A stretch of 64,000 nucleotides of DNA from Castor canadensis (GCF_047511655.1 NC_133386.1:169963146-170027145), one strand, 5' to 3'. Shown: positions 11,437-22,068, counted from the first letter of the stretch. Made by a program: numbers and translations. Notes: generated from the sequence alone by a model not told the origin.

Positions 11437-12241
11437 AGTTCTACTTTCTTTTTCTGTAGATTCCTTAGGACTTCCTATGACATTCACAAAGACCAGAGTT
11501 TTACTTTCTTCTTTCTTTTCTATATACGTTTTATTTATTTTTCTTATCTTATTGCACTGGCTAGTCCTCCAGTACAGTGTTGAATAAGATGGGTGGAGAG
11601 AGAGAGAGAGAGATTAAAAATGTAAATGTTAACATTTAGAGGATGTTAATGAAAGGTGTAAGGAAATTCTGTTATTCTTTAACCTTCTTTATGTCAAAAA
11701 GTATGCTACGTACACAGTCTACAATTGAGCTACACCCTCAATCCCCAGAATCTATGCTTTTAACCACTATTCTATTCTGTCTGTCCAAGGAGCATGACTT
11801 CAGCTTTTATTTCATTTATAAAAACATTCACAGGTACCTTCATAATCTGTCCCTAAGTTCCTAGAACTTCTCTTAGCTCTAGGTTTATTATTTGTTTAGT
11901 CATTTGCCAAAAACTTAAGTGTGATAGCTGGAGAAGGACCATTGTATTTTATTAATAGAGTTTGATAAAAAGTTGTCACTTAAGCTAGATGGCACAGAAA
12001 GTGAGGATGCTCAGGTGAAGATTCTTGATACAGGGTTTGGGCAAAAGGAATTATGTTTAACATTAACATTATCTACCACTAACTGTAAAGGGGAAAGGAA
12101 CAATTATGATTTTAAACTCATTAATGCTAGAATGAGAATGACACAAACATAGCTATTGCAACTTCATTTTCAACAATTTAAGTCCAAAACAATTCAGGCA
12201 CTTGGTGTTGATATGTTGGTATGCACTCAAAATAGTACTCT
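11437..12241. other. Unassigned intergenic DNA with small repeats
   Basis: Holds a short (AG)n run at about 11597-11612 and a truncated inverted ID fragment near 11705-11750. The small open frame at 11643-11864 overlaps that fragment and has no domain signal. Confidence 0.45.
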
Positions 12242-12440
12242 TGGCCAGGAGTCAGTGGCTCACACTGTAATCCTAGTTACTTGGGAGGCTGAAAGTGATA
12301 GGATTGAGATTTGAGGCCAGGCCCAACAAACAGTTCTCAGGACCCTATCTCCAAATTAACCACAGCAAAATGGACTGGAGGTATGGCTCAAGTGGCACCT
12401 GCTTTGAAGCACTGAATTCAAACCCAGTCCCACCAATAAA
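12242..12440 (+). mobile_element. Dimeric 7SL/tRNA SINE
   Basis: A B1-like left unit (CAGTGGCTCACACTGTAATC) is followed by a tRNA unit starting near 12373 (TGGACTGGAGGTATGGCTCA). An (AAAT)n/ATA-rich tail continues to about 12478. Confidence 0.8.
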
Positions 12441-12479
12441 TAAATAAATAAATAGATACATATATAAATAAATAAGTAA

Positions 12480-13030
12480 TAATACTCTCATACATTGTGA
12501 GGGATAGAGAAATTAACACAATGTTTCTGCAGAAAAATTTGGCACTGTGCATCAAGGATATGCAAGAGTATTCAACAAGGAGCACTGAGGAAGCTGAGCG
12601 CTGGTGACTCACGCCTGTAATCCTAGCTCCTCAGGAGGCAGAGATCAGGAGGATCACTGTTCAAAGCCAGCCCAGGAAAACAGTTTGAAAGACCCTATCT
12701 CAAAAAAAAAAAAAACCATCACAAAAAAGGGCTGGTGGAGTGGCTCAAGGTGAACCCTCTGAGTTCAAATCCCAGTACCAGAAAAAAAGCGGGAGCACTG
12801 GGGAGCATTTTGTGCCATGACAAACAGAGCTGGCTTCTAAAAATGTGGCCAAGAGAATCAAAGGAATTAGAGCTATGCAGAAGTTGCTCATAAAGCAAAA
12901 ATTTGGATACAGTTTAAATGTCCAACAACAGGTGAAGGGTTAGTTAAATTATGGGATTGTCAGTATAACAGATTATGATGTGGCTACCAGAATTTCACTG
13001 AAATGAGAAAGCCTGCAGATAAAATGTTAG
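12480..13030 (+). mobile_element. Ancient L1M ORF2 3' fragment, SINE-interrupted
   Basis: CTCTCATACATTGTGAGGG, then after the SINE AACAACAGGTGAAGGGTTAG and GATTATGATGTGGCTACCAG, resemble the highly diverged 3' ORF2 region of old L1. The homology is weak. Confidence 0.5.
12592..12790 (+). mobile_element. Dimeric 7SL/tRNA SINE
   Basis: GCGCTGGTGACTCACGCCTG begins a B1-like unit. The connector AACCATCACAAAAAAGGGCT leads into a tRNA unit with a shortened centre, ending CAAATCCCAGTACC. Confidence 0.85.
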
Positions 13031-13044
13031 CATTAAGGGTTAAC

Positions 13045-13125
13045 CAGGGGAGGGGGGTGTACCTCAGTGGCAGAGTACATGCTTAGCATGTGCAAGGCCT
13101 TGGGTTCATCTCCAGTACCAAACAC
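13045..13125 (+). mobile_element. ID SINE
   Basis: TGTACCTCAGTGGCAGAGTA, GCTTAGCATGTGCAAGGC and GGGTTCATCTCCAGTACC are diagnostic of ID. Confidence 0.8.
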
Positions 13126-13239
13126 CAAACCAAATCAAAACAAAAAGTTAGTCAGTCACCTTCCCACTTCCTGAGTATTTCCAGCTCTTACTTGGATGCG
13201 CTGTGATGCTTGTTCCCTGGGCTTTAACTCTGTCTAGGC

Positions 13240-13395
13240 CAAGACTTTTCTTCCTTCCTTTCCTTCCTCCTTCTTTCTCTTTTTTCCTTCTTTTCTCTTT
13301 CTCTCTTTCCTTCCTTCCTTCCTTTCCTTCCTCATTCCTTCCTTCCCACCTTCAGCCTTCTTTCCTTCCTTCTATCCTTCCATCAGTTTTCGTAG
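13240..13395 (+). repeat. (TTCC)n polypyrimidine tract
   Basis: About 150 bases of almost pure C/T on the + strand, mostly TTCC and TTTC repeats. Open frames through it are low-complexity artefacts. Such tracts can form triplex (H-DNA) structures and are usually length-polymorphic. Confidence 0.9.
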
Positions 13396-13414
13396 TATAC
13401 GTGGTGACATGAGC

Positions 13415-13522
13415 ACTTTTTTTTTTTTTTGAGGCAGGGTCTTGCTATGTGGCCACAGCTGGCCTCCTGCCTCAGCCTCCTGAGTGCTAGGATTATATGC
13501 CTGTGCCATCACACCCAGGTAG
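13415..13522 (-). mobile_element. B1-like SINE
   Basis: Poly-T followed by GAGGCAGGGTCTTGCTATGT and CCTCAGCCTCCTGAGTGC, an inverted B1/Alu-type unit. Confidence 0.85.
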
Positions 13523-13679
13523 CCCAATAGTTTTCATACTATTTTATAAAAGCCTAAAGGTTCTACAAGTTGTCTTGGGAGCTCAGGGTTAAGATCAAGA
13601 GAGAAAGGTCCAGAAGGCCTCAGGAGAATACTTTTATCAATTTTATATACTGAGCTTTTGTTTGAAAGGATTGCAGTGT

Positions 13680-13895
13680 TAAAAAAAGAAAGAAAAGAAA
13701 AGAAAAAAGTTGAGCGGGGCTCTAGTGGTGCATACCTGTAATCCTACCTACTTGTGGGGCTGAGATCAGGAGGATTGTGGTTGGAGGCCAGCCTGTGCAA
13801 ATAGTTTGTGAGACCCCCATATACAAAATAACCAGAGCAAAATGGATTGGAGACATGGCTCAAGCTGTAGAGTACCTGTTTATACAAGCAGAAGA
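13680..13895 (+). mobile_element. Dimeric SINE preceded by a (GAAA)n run
   Basis: An A/G-rich run at 13680-13710 precedes GGCTCTAGTGGTGCATACCT (B1-like). A tRNA unit starts near 13843 (TGGATTGGAGACATGGCTCA) and is cut after its middle. Confidence 0.75.
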
Positions 13896-14627
13896 AAAAT
13901 AAGTCCATTTGACCCTGCAACAAGATAGGATTAGAGGCACAGACCTCCATGCAGTAGAAAATCCAAATAAAACTTTGATTCCCCAAAACATAACTACTAA
14001 GAACCTGCTGTTGATTAGAAAGATTACGATAACATAAACAGCAGAATAACGCATATTTTGTACATTGTATATATTGTATACAGTGAAAAATACAAGAGAA
14101 CTGGGAGAGAGCACTGTTACTCTGGGTGTGATTTGTTAGAATGAGGAATTTAGATTAGCATCATAGGAGTACTCACAACACCTGGCTTACCCTAATGCAA
14201 GAGGAAGTGGCTACAAAGCTCCTACAGCAGTACAGTATTACTACAGTTAACTTCATGCAGTTATGATTTAAAGCTGCTTTTTTTTCTTTTTGGTACTGAG
14301 CCTCAACATGCTGAGCACGTGCTCTACCAGTGAGCTAACCCTCCCAGTTCTGATAACATTTTATCTTCAAATACATTCCTCTCTACTGAAAATGGAGCCA
14401 AGGAAGGTCAGTGTTTGTATACATGTTGATAAATTAGAATTTTTATAATACATTTGGAAATATTTCATAATAGTAAATTGTAGAAATAGACTATTATCTG
14501 CATTTATTTTATGCATTCATGGCATATGTTTTTTTCTTACTATTTTTTAATATTTCTAAGTTACATGATTTGTCTGACTTTCTTCAAATTGTTGAATTTC
14601 TAAAAAATAAATAAATAAAACAAGCAG
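13896..14627. other. Unassigned DNA with one inverted ID
   Basis: No gene is recognised. An inverted ID element lies at about 14278-14347 (GGTACTGAGCCTCAACATGC, ACCAGTGAGCTAACCC). The rest is AT-rich. Confidence 0.5.
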
Positions 14628-14830
14628 GCACTGGTGGTTCATGCCTGTAATCCTAGCTACTCAGGAGGCAGAGATCAGGAGGATGACAGTTCTAAGCCAT
14701 CTTGGGCAAACAGTTCAGGAGACCATATCTCCAAAACACCCAGCATAAAAAAGGGCTGGCAAAGTGGCTCAAGTGCTAGAGGGCCTGCCTAGCAATTGTG
14801 AGGCCCTGAGTTCAAATTATAGTACCACAA
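14628..14830 (+). mobile_element. Dimeric 7SL/tRNA SINE
   Basis: CACTGGTGGTTCATGCCTGT starts the 7SL unit. ACCCAGCATAAAAAAGGGCT connects to the tRNA unit, which ends CAAATTATAGTACCAC. Confidence 0.85.
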
Positions 14831-14939
14831 AAACAAACAAATAAACTTTCCACATATAAATGGACTCACACAGTTCCAACCCTTGTTGTTCAAGAGTCAA
14901 CTGTGTGCATAAGTAGGTTGATGCTGTAATAAAATTAAG

Positions 14940-15380
14940 TTGGCAGAATGAACAGTCCAGGGCTTACTTTGTTACTTTCATAAATGTTCTATATGAGTAA
15001 ATTGTAGGAGAGGCTTTATGGAAAGGCTTAATTTCAGTTTCTCCACTGAACAGAGAGAGAGCTCCCATGGAAGCAGAAACTTGAAGATAAGTAAGAGATT
15101 ACAAGCGTCTCCAGAATTTGCAGGCATTTGACAGAGGGCTTTGATTTCCACAGGATGTCTAAGTCTACCTTTCTGGATCTTAAGGAACTGAGAAATCCCA
15201 TATAGCAAAACTGAATCTGATAGTAAATAGAAAAAACAAACTCCCATCATACTCTCACAACACTCTTCTGGCATATGGTTGGGGAGGGAGGGTCTCCATC
15301 CATCGAGCAAACATGGATGCAGCAGCAGACAGCAGACACCAGTTGGATGTCCTCCAATTACATTCAATTCTGACATTAGG
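14940..15380. other. Unassigned segment with a 132-codon antisense open frame
   Basis: No repeat family is recognised with confidence. The minus strand is open from 15376 to 14978, but the translation shows no domain, splice pattern or signal I can name. It lies beside LTR-like sequence and could be more of that element, or a chance frame. No promoter is seen. The start of a tRNA-like SINE unit may lie at 15380-15410. Confidence 0.35.
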
Positions 15381-15597
15381 GCTGGGGGTGTGATTCAAGT
15401 GATAGATCTGACACCAATCTACCTGTAGGTAGCATCAAATCCGTAAGGTTCAAGGCTTAGCCTTATAAGATTGCTTGCACTTCAGATGCCTTTGGGACTT
15501 CTGATTGACCAGCTAGAAATTGGGATTTCCATAACTCCGCCTTGTATTCTATTAATCTGCTAGGGATGCTCACAAGACTCAGAGAAACTCATTTACT

Positions 15598-15745
15598 TGT
15601 TTTTATAAAAGATACTAAAGTGTGTGATGGTGAGCACCTGTAATCTCAGCACTCAGGAGGCTAAAGCAGGAGGGTGGCAAGTTTGGGGCTGGCCTGGGCT
15701 CCACACTGAATCTTTGTCTCAAACAAACAAACAACAACAAAAAGA
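15598..15745 (+). mobile_element. B1-like SINE
   Basis: GGTGAGCACCTGTAATCTCA to TTTGTCTCAAACAAACAAAC. A monomeric 7SL-derived unit inserted in the LTR-like segment. Confidence 0.75.
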
Positions 15746-15934
15746 ATTTTACAAAGGATACTGATGAATAGATGTTCAGAGAGAGATACAGGATAAGAGG
15801 TGCGAAGCTCCTGTCCTCTCTCTAGGCAAGGCAACCTCCAAAACTTCCCCACCCTCCACCCTACCCCAACATGTTCTGGAGGCTCTCAGGATCAGTCCTT
15901 TGGGTGCTTTATGGAGACTTCATTATGTAGGTGT

Positions 15935-16012
15935 GATTGGAGGCTGGAGGCATAGCAAGTGTAAAAAGCTCTGAGTTCAAACCCCAGTGACCCGCAAAAG
16001 AAAAACAAAAGC
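15935..16012 (+). mobile_element. tRNA-like SINE with a TSD of at least 12 bp
   Basis: The flanks share ATGTAGGTGTG (about 15925-15935 and 16016-16026), a target-site duplication. The unit is shortened (GGAGGCATAGCAAGTGTAAA, then TTCAAACCCCAGTGACC). Confidence 0.75.
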
Positions 16013-16399
16013 AATATGTAGGTGTGGTTGTTGAATCATTGGCCATTGATGATCAATTTAACTTTTAGCCTCAGTCCCCTCCCCAGAAGTTGGGGGAGTC
16101 TGCTTCAGTGTTTAGGCCTAAGTCATAGCTGAAAGAGGCTGAAAATGACGAACAGCTGAGGTTCTACCACCCTTGGTTTGGGGTTCGTGTTTAAAAACAA
16201 CCAGGACAACAGGTGTAGGGTGGAACCATTCTCAGTAGCAAAATGGTTTTTTTTCTTTTCTTGGGGTGTGTGTGTGTGTGTAACTCTCTGAAGAATGATG
16301 CTTTTGTTGTCCTCTGCAGAACACATTTCCTTGCTCTTTCTAATGAACCACCTTAGGGAATGTTTTATATAGCATTGATCAAGTCACTTCCTGCTTAAA

Positions 16400-16567
16400 A
16401 GGCTTTTGGGGGGGCTAATAGAGTGGTTAAAGTGGTAGTGTGCCTGCTTTTTTTCATTTTTTGAGACAGGGTCTCATTATGTAGCCCAGGCTGCCCTTGA
16501 ACTAGTTATCCTCCTGCCTCCTCCTCTCAAATGCTGAGATTACAGATGTGTGGCAACAGACCTGACT
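16400..16567. mobile_element. tRNA-unit fragment (+) and B1-like SINE (-)
   Basis: A truncated sense tRNA unit (GGCTAATAGAGTGGTTAAAG) runs into a poly-T and an inverted B1 (TGAGACAGGGTCTCATTATG to TGAGATTACAGATGTGTGGC). The flanks TTAAAAGGCTTT and TTTAAAAGGTTC look like a decayed target duplication. The surroundings (about 16370-16660) look L2-like at low confidence. Confidence 0.65.
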
Positions 16568-16679
16568 TTAAAAGGTTCTATGACTCCTTATTGTGAAGAC
16601 ACATTCAAGTCATTAAACATTTGGCTCATGAACCATCTATGGGACTATTTGAACATCAACATAAATATATGTGGTAGCA

Positions 16680-17110
16680 GATTATAATCCTATATTTGGG
16701 GACCACCCCCAAGTTCAGTGATTTGCTACAAGAACTAAAGGACTCAGAGGACTATTATACTCATGGCTACAGATCATTACAATGAAAGAAAGCAGCAAAT
16801 TGAAATCAGCAGTGAAGGCACACAGTGCAGAATACAACAGAGACCAGGTGCAAGCTTCCAGTGTCTTCTTTCAGTGGAGCTATGAAGACATGAATACTGT
16901 TTGACAACACACATGAAGTACCATCAACCAGAAGCTCATCTAAGCCTTGATATCCAGGGTTCTTATTGGGGGTCACTCACATGATTATAGCTGCTTGCCC
17001 CTGTTGCTGACTTTAATTCTTCATGCCTTTTAGTAGTCCAGCTGATATCACATGGCTCATAGTCCCCATCATAAGTTACATGGTTAGCATAAACTATGTG
17101 GCGTGACCCA
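16680..17110 (+). mobile_element. ERV LTR-like fragment
   Basis: GTGATTTGCTACAAGAACTA, GGACTCAGAGGACTATTATA, GTGCAAGCTTCCAGTGTCTT and TTCTTATTGGGGGTCACTCA form a conserved block order typical of an old mammalian LTR. The subfamily is not assigned. Confidence 0.5.
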
Positions 17111-17162
17111 AAACCTCAACTAAACAATGATTTGTTTTGTTTTGGTTTGATTTTGGGTTTTG

Positions 17163-17290
17163 TTGTTGTTGTTGTTGTTTTTTGAGGCAGGGTCTCACTG
17201 TGCAGTCCAGGCTGCTCTTGAACTCATGATCCTCCTGCCTCTGCCTCCTGAGTGCTGGAATTACAGGTGTGTGCCACCCCACTTGGCTCT
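17163..17290 (-). mobile_element. B1-like SINE
   Basis: A (TTG)n/poly-T head is followed by GAGGCAGGGTCTCACTGTGC and GAGTGCTGGAATTACAGGTG, a well-preserved inverted B1 monomer. Confidence 0.85.
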
Positions 17291-17529
17291 AAATGAAGAT
17301 AATTTTAAAATAGGCACAATATTCCAAGTGCTTAAAAGTTGTAGCCCTACAGCCAGGCAAGGTCCAAACCTTTCTTTGCATGTGCAGAGTTTGAACAATC
17401 TGGACCTGCTGAGTTAATCCTTCACTGCACAAATCCACTGAATAAAAAAAGAATCCATGAGTTCATATTGACATAAACAAATAATAAATAAACAAGGGAT
17501 AAAAAGTTCCTTCTTGAAGAAGAATAATG

Positions 17530-17735
17530 ACTAGCCAGGCACCAGTGGCTCATGCCTATAATCTCAACTATTTGGGAGGCTGAGATCGGGAGGATCTCAT
17601 TTTGAGACCAGTCTAGGCAAATAGTTCAAGAGATTCCATCTCCAAAATAACCAGAGCAAATTGACTAAAGGCATGGCTCAAACTGTAGAGTGCCTGCTTT
17701 GCAAGTGTGAAGCCCTGAGTCTAAATCACAATTTG
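17530..17735 (+). mobile_element. Dimeric 7SL/tRNA SINE
   Basis: AGGCACCAGTGGCTCATGCC starts the left unit. AACCAGAGCAAATTGACTAA connects to the tRNA unit, which ends near the A-poor CAAATCACAATTT. Confidence 0.85.
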
Positions 17736-17784
17736 GTAAACATAGTATTAGTTGCTTCAGACAATGGATATTATAGTGAGCTGA

Positions 17785-18215
17785 CTGATACCTCCCCAAA
17801 AGGTGTGTCTGTGTTCCAATCCTCAGAGCATGGGAATGTTACCTTGTTTGGAATAAGGATACTTGCAGAGGTAATTAAGTTATGGATCTTGAGAAGAGAT
17901 CATCCTTGATCAACCAGCTAGGCTCTATCCCCAAAGATAAATGTTCTTATACAGGTCAAAAAAAAGGCAGACATACAGGTGGCAATGTGAAAACAGAGAT
18001 AGAGATTGGAGTGATGTGGCCACAAGCCAAGGAATACCATAAGAAACTGGAAAAGGCAAGGGAAGAGTCTCCATTTTCAGAGTGTGTGGTCCTGCTAAGC
18101 CCCAACTTGATTTCAGACTTCTAGGTTCTAGAACTGAGAGACAATAAATTTCTGTTGTTTTAAGCTGCGTAGTTTGTGGTCATTTGTTGCAGTTGCCACA
18201 GAAAACTAATACAGA
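17785..18215 (+). mobile_element. MLT1 LTR (ERVL-MaLR)
   Basis: The order of blocks follows the MLT1 consensus: ACCTTGTTTGGAATAAGGAT, AGGTAATTAAGTTATGGATC, GGAGTGATGTGGCCACAAGC, CAAGGAATACCATAAGAAAC, AATAAATTTCTGTTGTTTTA and TTTGTTGCAGTTGCCACAGA. An AATAAA poly(A) signal sits near the 3' end. Frames read across it (17661-17909, 17882-18124) are not genes. Confidence 0.9.
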
Positions 18216-18302
18216 TGCTGAAACCGAGGTGAAAAAATGATGCCTCACTAATTTATATAGTATCCACAAAATACTTATTATTTTAAAATTACATATAGTA
18301 AC

Positions 18303-18455
18303 TTGGGGATTTAGCTCAGTGGTAGAGCGCTTGCCTAGCATGGACAAGGCCTTGGGTTCAATCCCCAGCTCTCAGAAGGCTGAGGCAGGAAGATAGTGAG
18401 TTCATGGTCAGTCTGGGCTACACAGACAGACCCTGCCTCAGTGAAAATCAAGAAA
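18303..18455 (+). mobile_element. ID unit followed by B1-like unit
   Basis: A well-preserved ID (GATTTAGCTCAGTGGTAGAG, GGGTTCAATCCCCAGC) is followed directly by a 7SL-type 3' half (AGGCTGAGGCAGGAAGATAG to CCTGCCTCAGTGAAA). The order is the reverse of the usual 7SL-tRNA dimer. Confidence 0.7.
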
Positions 18456-18916
18456 AAGAAAAACATAGTAAATCTTCAGTGGAGAAAATGTTAGAATAGG
18501 CAGGTAGAAAGAAAAGGGGATGGTCCTCCACCCACACGTCCAGATCCAAGCATTCAGGCCAACAGATTTCCACACCCCATGGCCAAAGGACCTAAACAAA
18601 TTACTTGGGGCGACAGGTCCTTACCTAAATTGCCCGCCTCTCCCTCAAGGTATGCTGTTGCATTTTAGGCAGTCAGTCAGACTTTCTGAACTGCCCACCC
18701 TACATCTCTCTTCAGGGATGTTCGGTCACCTCTAAGAAAAGCCTCTTTCCCTACTATACTTTCTTTTGTCTATTTGTTTTTTTTTTTCCTGCTGCTGGGA
18801 CAGGGCTCTAATTTTAGTCACTGTACCCAAAGGACCAACATTATCACAATGCCACCACACCCACAAACCACTGAAACTAAACAAAAACTGGCAGGTAATT
18901 ACTTAATCAAGCTTAT
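18456..18916. other. Unassigned intergenic DNA
   Basis: No recognised repeat or gene. A 71-codon open frame at 18520-18735 has no domain signal. Confidence 0.4.
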
Positions 18917-18990
18917 TGGGTCTTAGGGTATGGCTCAAGTGATAGAGCACTTGTCTGGCAAGCATGAGTTCAAATCCCAGTGCCACTGAC
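18917..18990 (+). mobile_element. tRNA-like SINE unit
   Basis: GTATGGCTCAAGTGATAGAG and TTCAAATCCCAGTGCCACTG. Confidence 0.8.
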
Positions 18991-19047
18991 TAAGTAAAAT
19001 TTTAAAAATGTAAAATTTTAAACAGAGCTGATTTGAAGCTCATCATT

Positions 19048-19245
19048 TTCTTTTTTTTTTAGTACAGGGCTTGAACTCAGGGCCTACAGCTTGAACCACT
19101 CCACCAGCCATTTTTTTGTGAAGGGTCTTTTCAAGATAGGGTCTCGAGGAACTGTTTGCCTGGGCTGGCTTTGGACTGTGATCCTCCTGATCTCTGCCTC
19201 CTGGTAAGGTAGGATTACAGGTGTGAGCCACCAGTGTCCAGCAAA
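19048..19245 (-). mobile_element. Dimeric SINE, reverse orientation
   Basis: Poly-T, inverted tRNA unit (GGGCTTGAACTCAGGGCCTA, TTGAACCACTCCACCAGCC), then inverted B1 (ATAGGGTCTCGAGGAACTGT to GGATTACAGGTGTGAGCCAC). Confidence 0.88.
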
Positions 19246-19569
19246 GCTCATCATTTTATATCAGCTTGTATGATGTTAAGAAAATTACTTAAACTCATTA
19301 AGCTTCAACTTCCTGTAAAATTAGATTAATGATAATCAATACCTACAGCTTAAGGATGTTATAAGGATTAGCTCCACATAAGTTCCACATAAGCCTCTTG
19401 CCAAAGGACCTAGCACATGCACATTCAGAATATATTGGTTATTCTAAGAAGAATCACTACCATTTATTGAATAAGGTTTACATTTCCTGTAATCTATTTA
19501 AGGAGAAAAATATATGCTCAATGAAAGACTTCAGGATCCCACCATATTTCTGTCTTTTCAGTTCATGTT

Positions 19570-20560
19570 TGTTTTGTTGTGATGGTGGTAGTGGTGGTAG
19601 TGTTTTCTCTTCTCTGTCATTGTCTCTTTTTATAGTGCCTATTAATTGTACAAGGGATTTCATTGTGATATGTTCATAGTGCATATAATGTGCTTTGATA
19701 AAATTCATCCCTTCTATTACTCTTTCTTATCCTTCTTAAAACAGTTTTTAATGGTTTCATTATTCTATTTTCATAATGCATATAAAGCACTTTGATTATA
19801 TTTACCTCAATCACCCTTTCCACTTGCTCTTACTCCTTTTCTGGTCACCTCCACAAACACTCCCCCTCTTACATTGTCAATTTTTTTAGGTCTAGATTCC
19901 ACATGACAGAAAATATGCAGTATTTGTCTGAGTCTGGCTCATTGCGCTTAACATCCTGATCTCTAGTTCATCCATTTTCCTGCAAATGACATAATTGTGT
20001 TCTTTATGGCTGAATAATACTTTAATGTATATACATACTGTAAGAAAAATGATCTTTTCTATCAAAGTATTTGTTATCCTCTTAGAATACTTAAAAATTC
20101 CTCAGGTCACCATGCATGTTTAAATGGTCCTTGCTTCTTCTTCCAGATTCCTGTACAACTCCATTGCCCACCAACTATATGCCCTAACCCATCCCCCAAG
20201 CCTTTTAGCCAATAGAAGGAGATTGTGAACCTTTGAGCTGGACAAATCCCAGGTGAGGGGCAGGTACAACTGTGTCAGGGATATAAGGAGCAGCCACTGT
20301 CAGCCATTTTGTGCTTGTGAGTTTGCTTAGCGGGAGTGAGCACATGCTTGCACCCTCTTGATCAAGAGAAATTGCCTTGTCAAGATTTTCTGTCTCTTGT
20401 CTGTTTTTGGCACCAGAGGTCATTAATTCCAACAATACCACATTTTCTTTATCCATTCATCAGTTGATAGTATCTAGGCTGATTCTTTAGTTTGACCATT
20501 ATAAATAGTTCCAGCTTATATATGTATGCTGCTTCTTTCCCAAGCTTCCTGGTTTACAAC
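19570..20560 (-). mobile_element. L1 3' end, split by a solo LTR
   Basis: Antisense L1 3' UTR and ORF2 end: CATAATGCATATAAAGCACT, TAGATTCCACATGACAGAAA, TTTATGGCTGAATAATACTT. After the LTR it continues TTTCTTTATCCATTCATCAG. Similar to the 39785-40600 copy. Confidence 0.85.
20039..20434 (+). mobile_element. Solo ERV LTR with 4-bp target duplication
   Basis: A 396-bp unit starts TGTAAG, ends CCAACA and is flanked by ATAC at 20035-20038 and 20435-20438. The L1 sequence is continuous once it is removed. CCAAT (20209-20213) and a TATA-like ATATAAGG (20281-20288) lie 68 bp apart, as in a U3 promoter. Four-bp duplications are typical of gamma/ERV1-type integrations. No internal viral genes adjoin it, so it is a solo LTR left by recombination. 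The subfamily is not assigned. Confidence 0.82.
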
Positions 20561-20930
20561 CATTCAACCTTGATCTTTTTAGATCCTTGATATGCTAAGC
20601 CATTCATCAGCTCCACTACCCCTCCATACAAAGTTGCTGGTAAAGGCAAGATAGCAAATTAAAAGCCTTTTCTTTCTTGACTCTGTGAATGAGAAGGGTC
20701 AGGTAACAAAGGAGAGACTATATTTTGAAGAGAGAAAGAACAAAAAAAACAGTCCCAAGCACCATTCCTGGCTCCCCCCTAGAAGGGTAGGGAAAGCCTA
20801 AGATGCAATCAATAGGTAAACTAGATAATGCTAGCTACATATGCATTTCCTCATCTTGGAGGACCATAAATCTTGAGAGGGGTGCCTGTTGATAGTGAGG
20901 TATTCTGGGGGATTGAAAACAGGGAACAAT
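20561..20930. other. Unassigned intergenic DNA
   Basis: No family is recognised. It may contain the extreme 5' part of the L1 that follows. No gene signal. Confidence 0.35.
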
Positions 20931-21695
20931 CACAGCTAAGGTAGTCTTGGGACACCCTGACACAGAATCTGGGTGGCAGCTGGCCATGAAAGGTGGTTAT
21001 AGAGGAGAGGGTCTGACATGGAACCAAAGGAGGGAGCTCCAGGAGGTCAGGACCTGGTAGTCAGATCCCCTACTCCCTCCATGCTTCCCTGGTGAGCAGA
21101 GTCCTATCACCTTAGGATCGCAGCAGAAACCAAACACCAAGACTGTGGCTGACACAGTATTAAGGCTCCAGGTCCTTCTCTTGGATAGGTGTGTTGGCTG
21201 CCACATGGGACTGAGAACAGCAAGACCAGGTCTTCTGAATCACAAGATTTCCAAAGCCTCCTCCCTCCCATAGGTAGGTGAACTGCTGGATGGTGGGGTC
21301 TGAAAGCACTGAGTTGCTGCCATGTGGGTCAGAAGGCCCCAAGTCCAAATCACATGACTTCCACAGCTTCCCCACAGAGGGAGGTGAACTGATGGGAGGG
21401 GTCTGAAAGCACTAGGACAGGCAGAGTGTAAGATCTGCCCATGCCACTGCAGAACTCAGTGTTCTGTTTGCTCCCCCAACACTCTGAGACATTAGGGGGT
21501 CACTCCCCTCCAGGCTCTGGTACTTGCTATCTCTGCAGACACAACTAGGGGGCTTGTGGAACAAGTGGGAACATAGCCACCTACAGGCTTATAATGCCCC
21601 TGTGACCAGCAGACTTGCAGTACACAAAGAAGGGAAGCTTCCTATAGTGAAGGCAGCCCAAAAAGCAGAGGACTAACTCTTCTACAACACTCTAG

Positions 21696-22068
21696 TTAGT
21701 TTGATGCACTCAATGCAGAGAAACTAATGGAGATACTTTAAAGCAACAGAGGCCAATAGGAGAAGGGGACCAGGAACTAGAGAAAAGGTTAGTTCAAGAA
21801 GAATTAGCCTAGAAGGTAACACACATGCACAGGAAATCAATGCAAGTCAAGTCCCTGTATAGCTATCCTTATCTCAACTAGCAAAAACCCTTGGTCCTTC
21901 CTATTATTGCTTATACTCTCTCTTCAACAAAATTAGAGATAAGGGCAAAATAGTTTCTGCCTGGTAGCAAGGGGGTAGGAGGGGTGAGGGAGGGGGTGGG
22001 AGGAAGGGGGGAAAAATGACCCAAGCATTGTATGCACATATGAATAAAAGAAAAAAAAAAAAGACTCC
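21696..22068 (+). mobile_element. Young L1 3'-UTR fragment
   Basis: Contains GCAGAGAAACTAATGGAGAT, the G-rich tract and ATGACCCAAGCATTGTATGC plus an A-tail. It is nearly the same as the 3' ends at 2870-3230 and 57850-58190. It splits the 5' UTR-like region of copy B. The target duplication is decayed (ACTCTAGTTAG versus ACTCCAGCTAGTTG). Confidence 0.85.

Larger units (their letters stand above)
15430..16330 (+). mobile_element. ERV LTR-like segment, twice interrupted by SINEs
   Basis: GGGACTTCTGATTGACCAGC, ATGGAGACTTCATTATGTAG and AATCATTGGCCATTGATGAT match a widespread mammalian LTR pattern that I recognise but cannot assign to a subfamily. Sequence continues on both sides of SINE insertions at 15598-15745 and 15935-16012. 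A TG run lies near 16265-16281. Confidence 0.5.

Noticed and set aside
14978..15376. 132-codon minus-strand open frame as a gene
   Set aside because: No recognisable domain, no promoter or splice signals, and it adjoins LTR-like sequence. Chance or element-derived frame is more likely.
17661..18124. Overlapping open frames as small genes
   Set aside because: They lie in a SINE and an MLT1 LTR.
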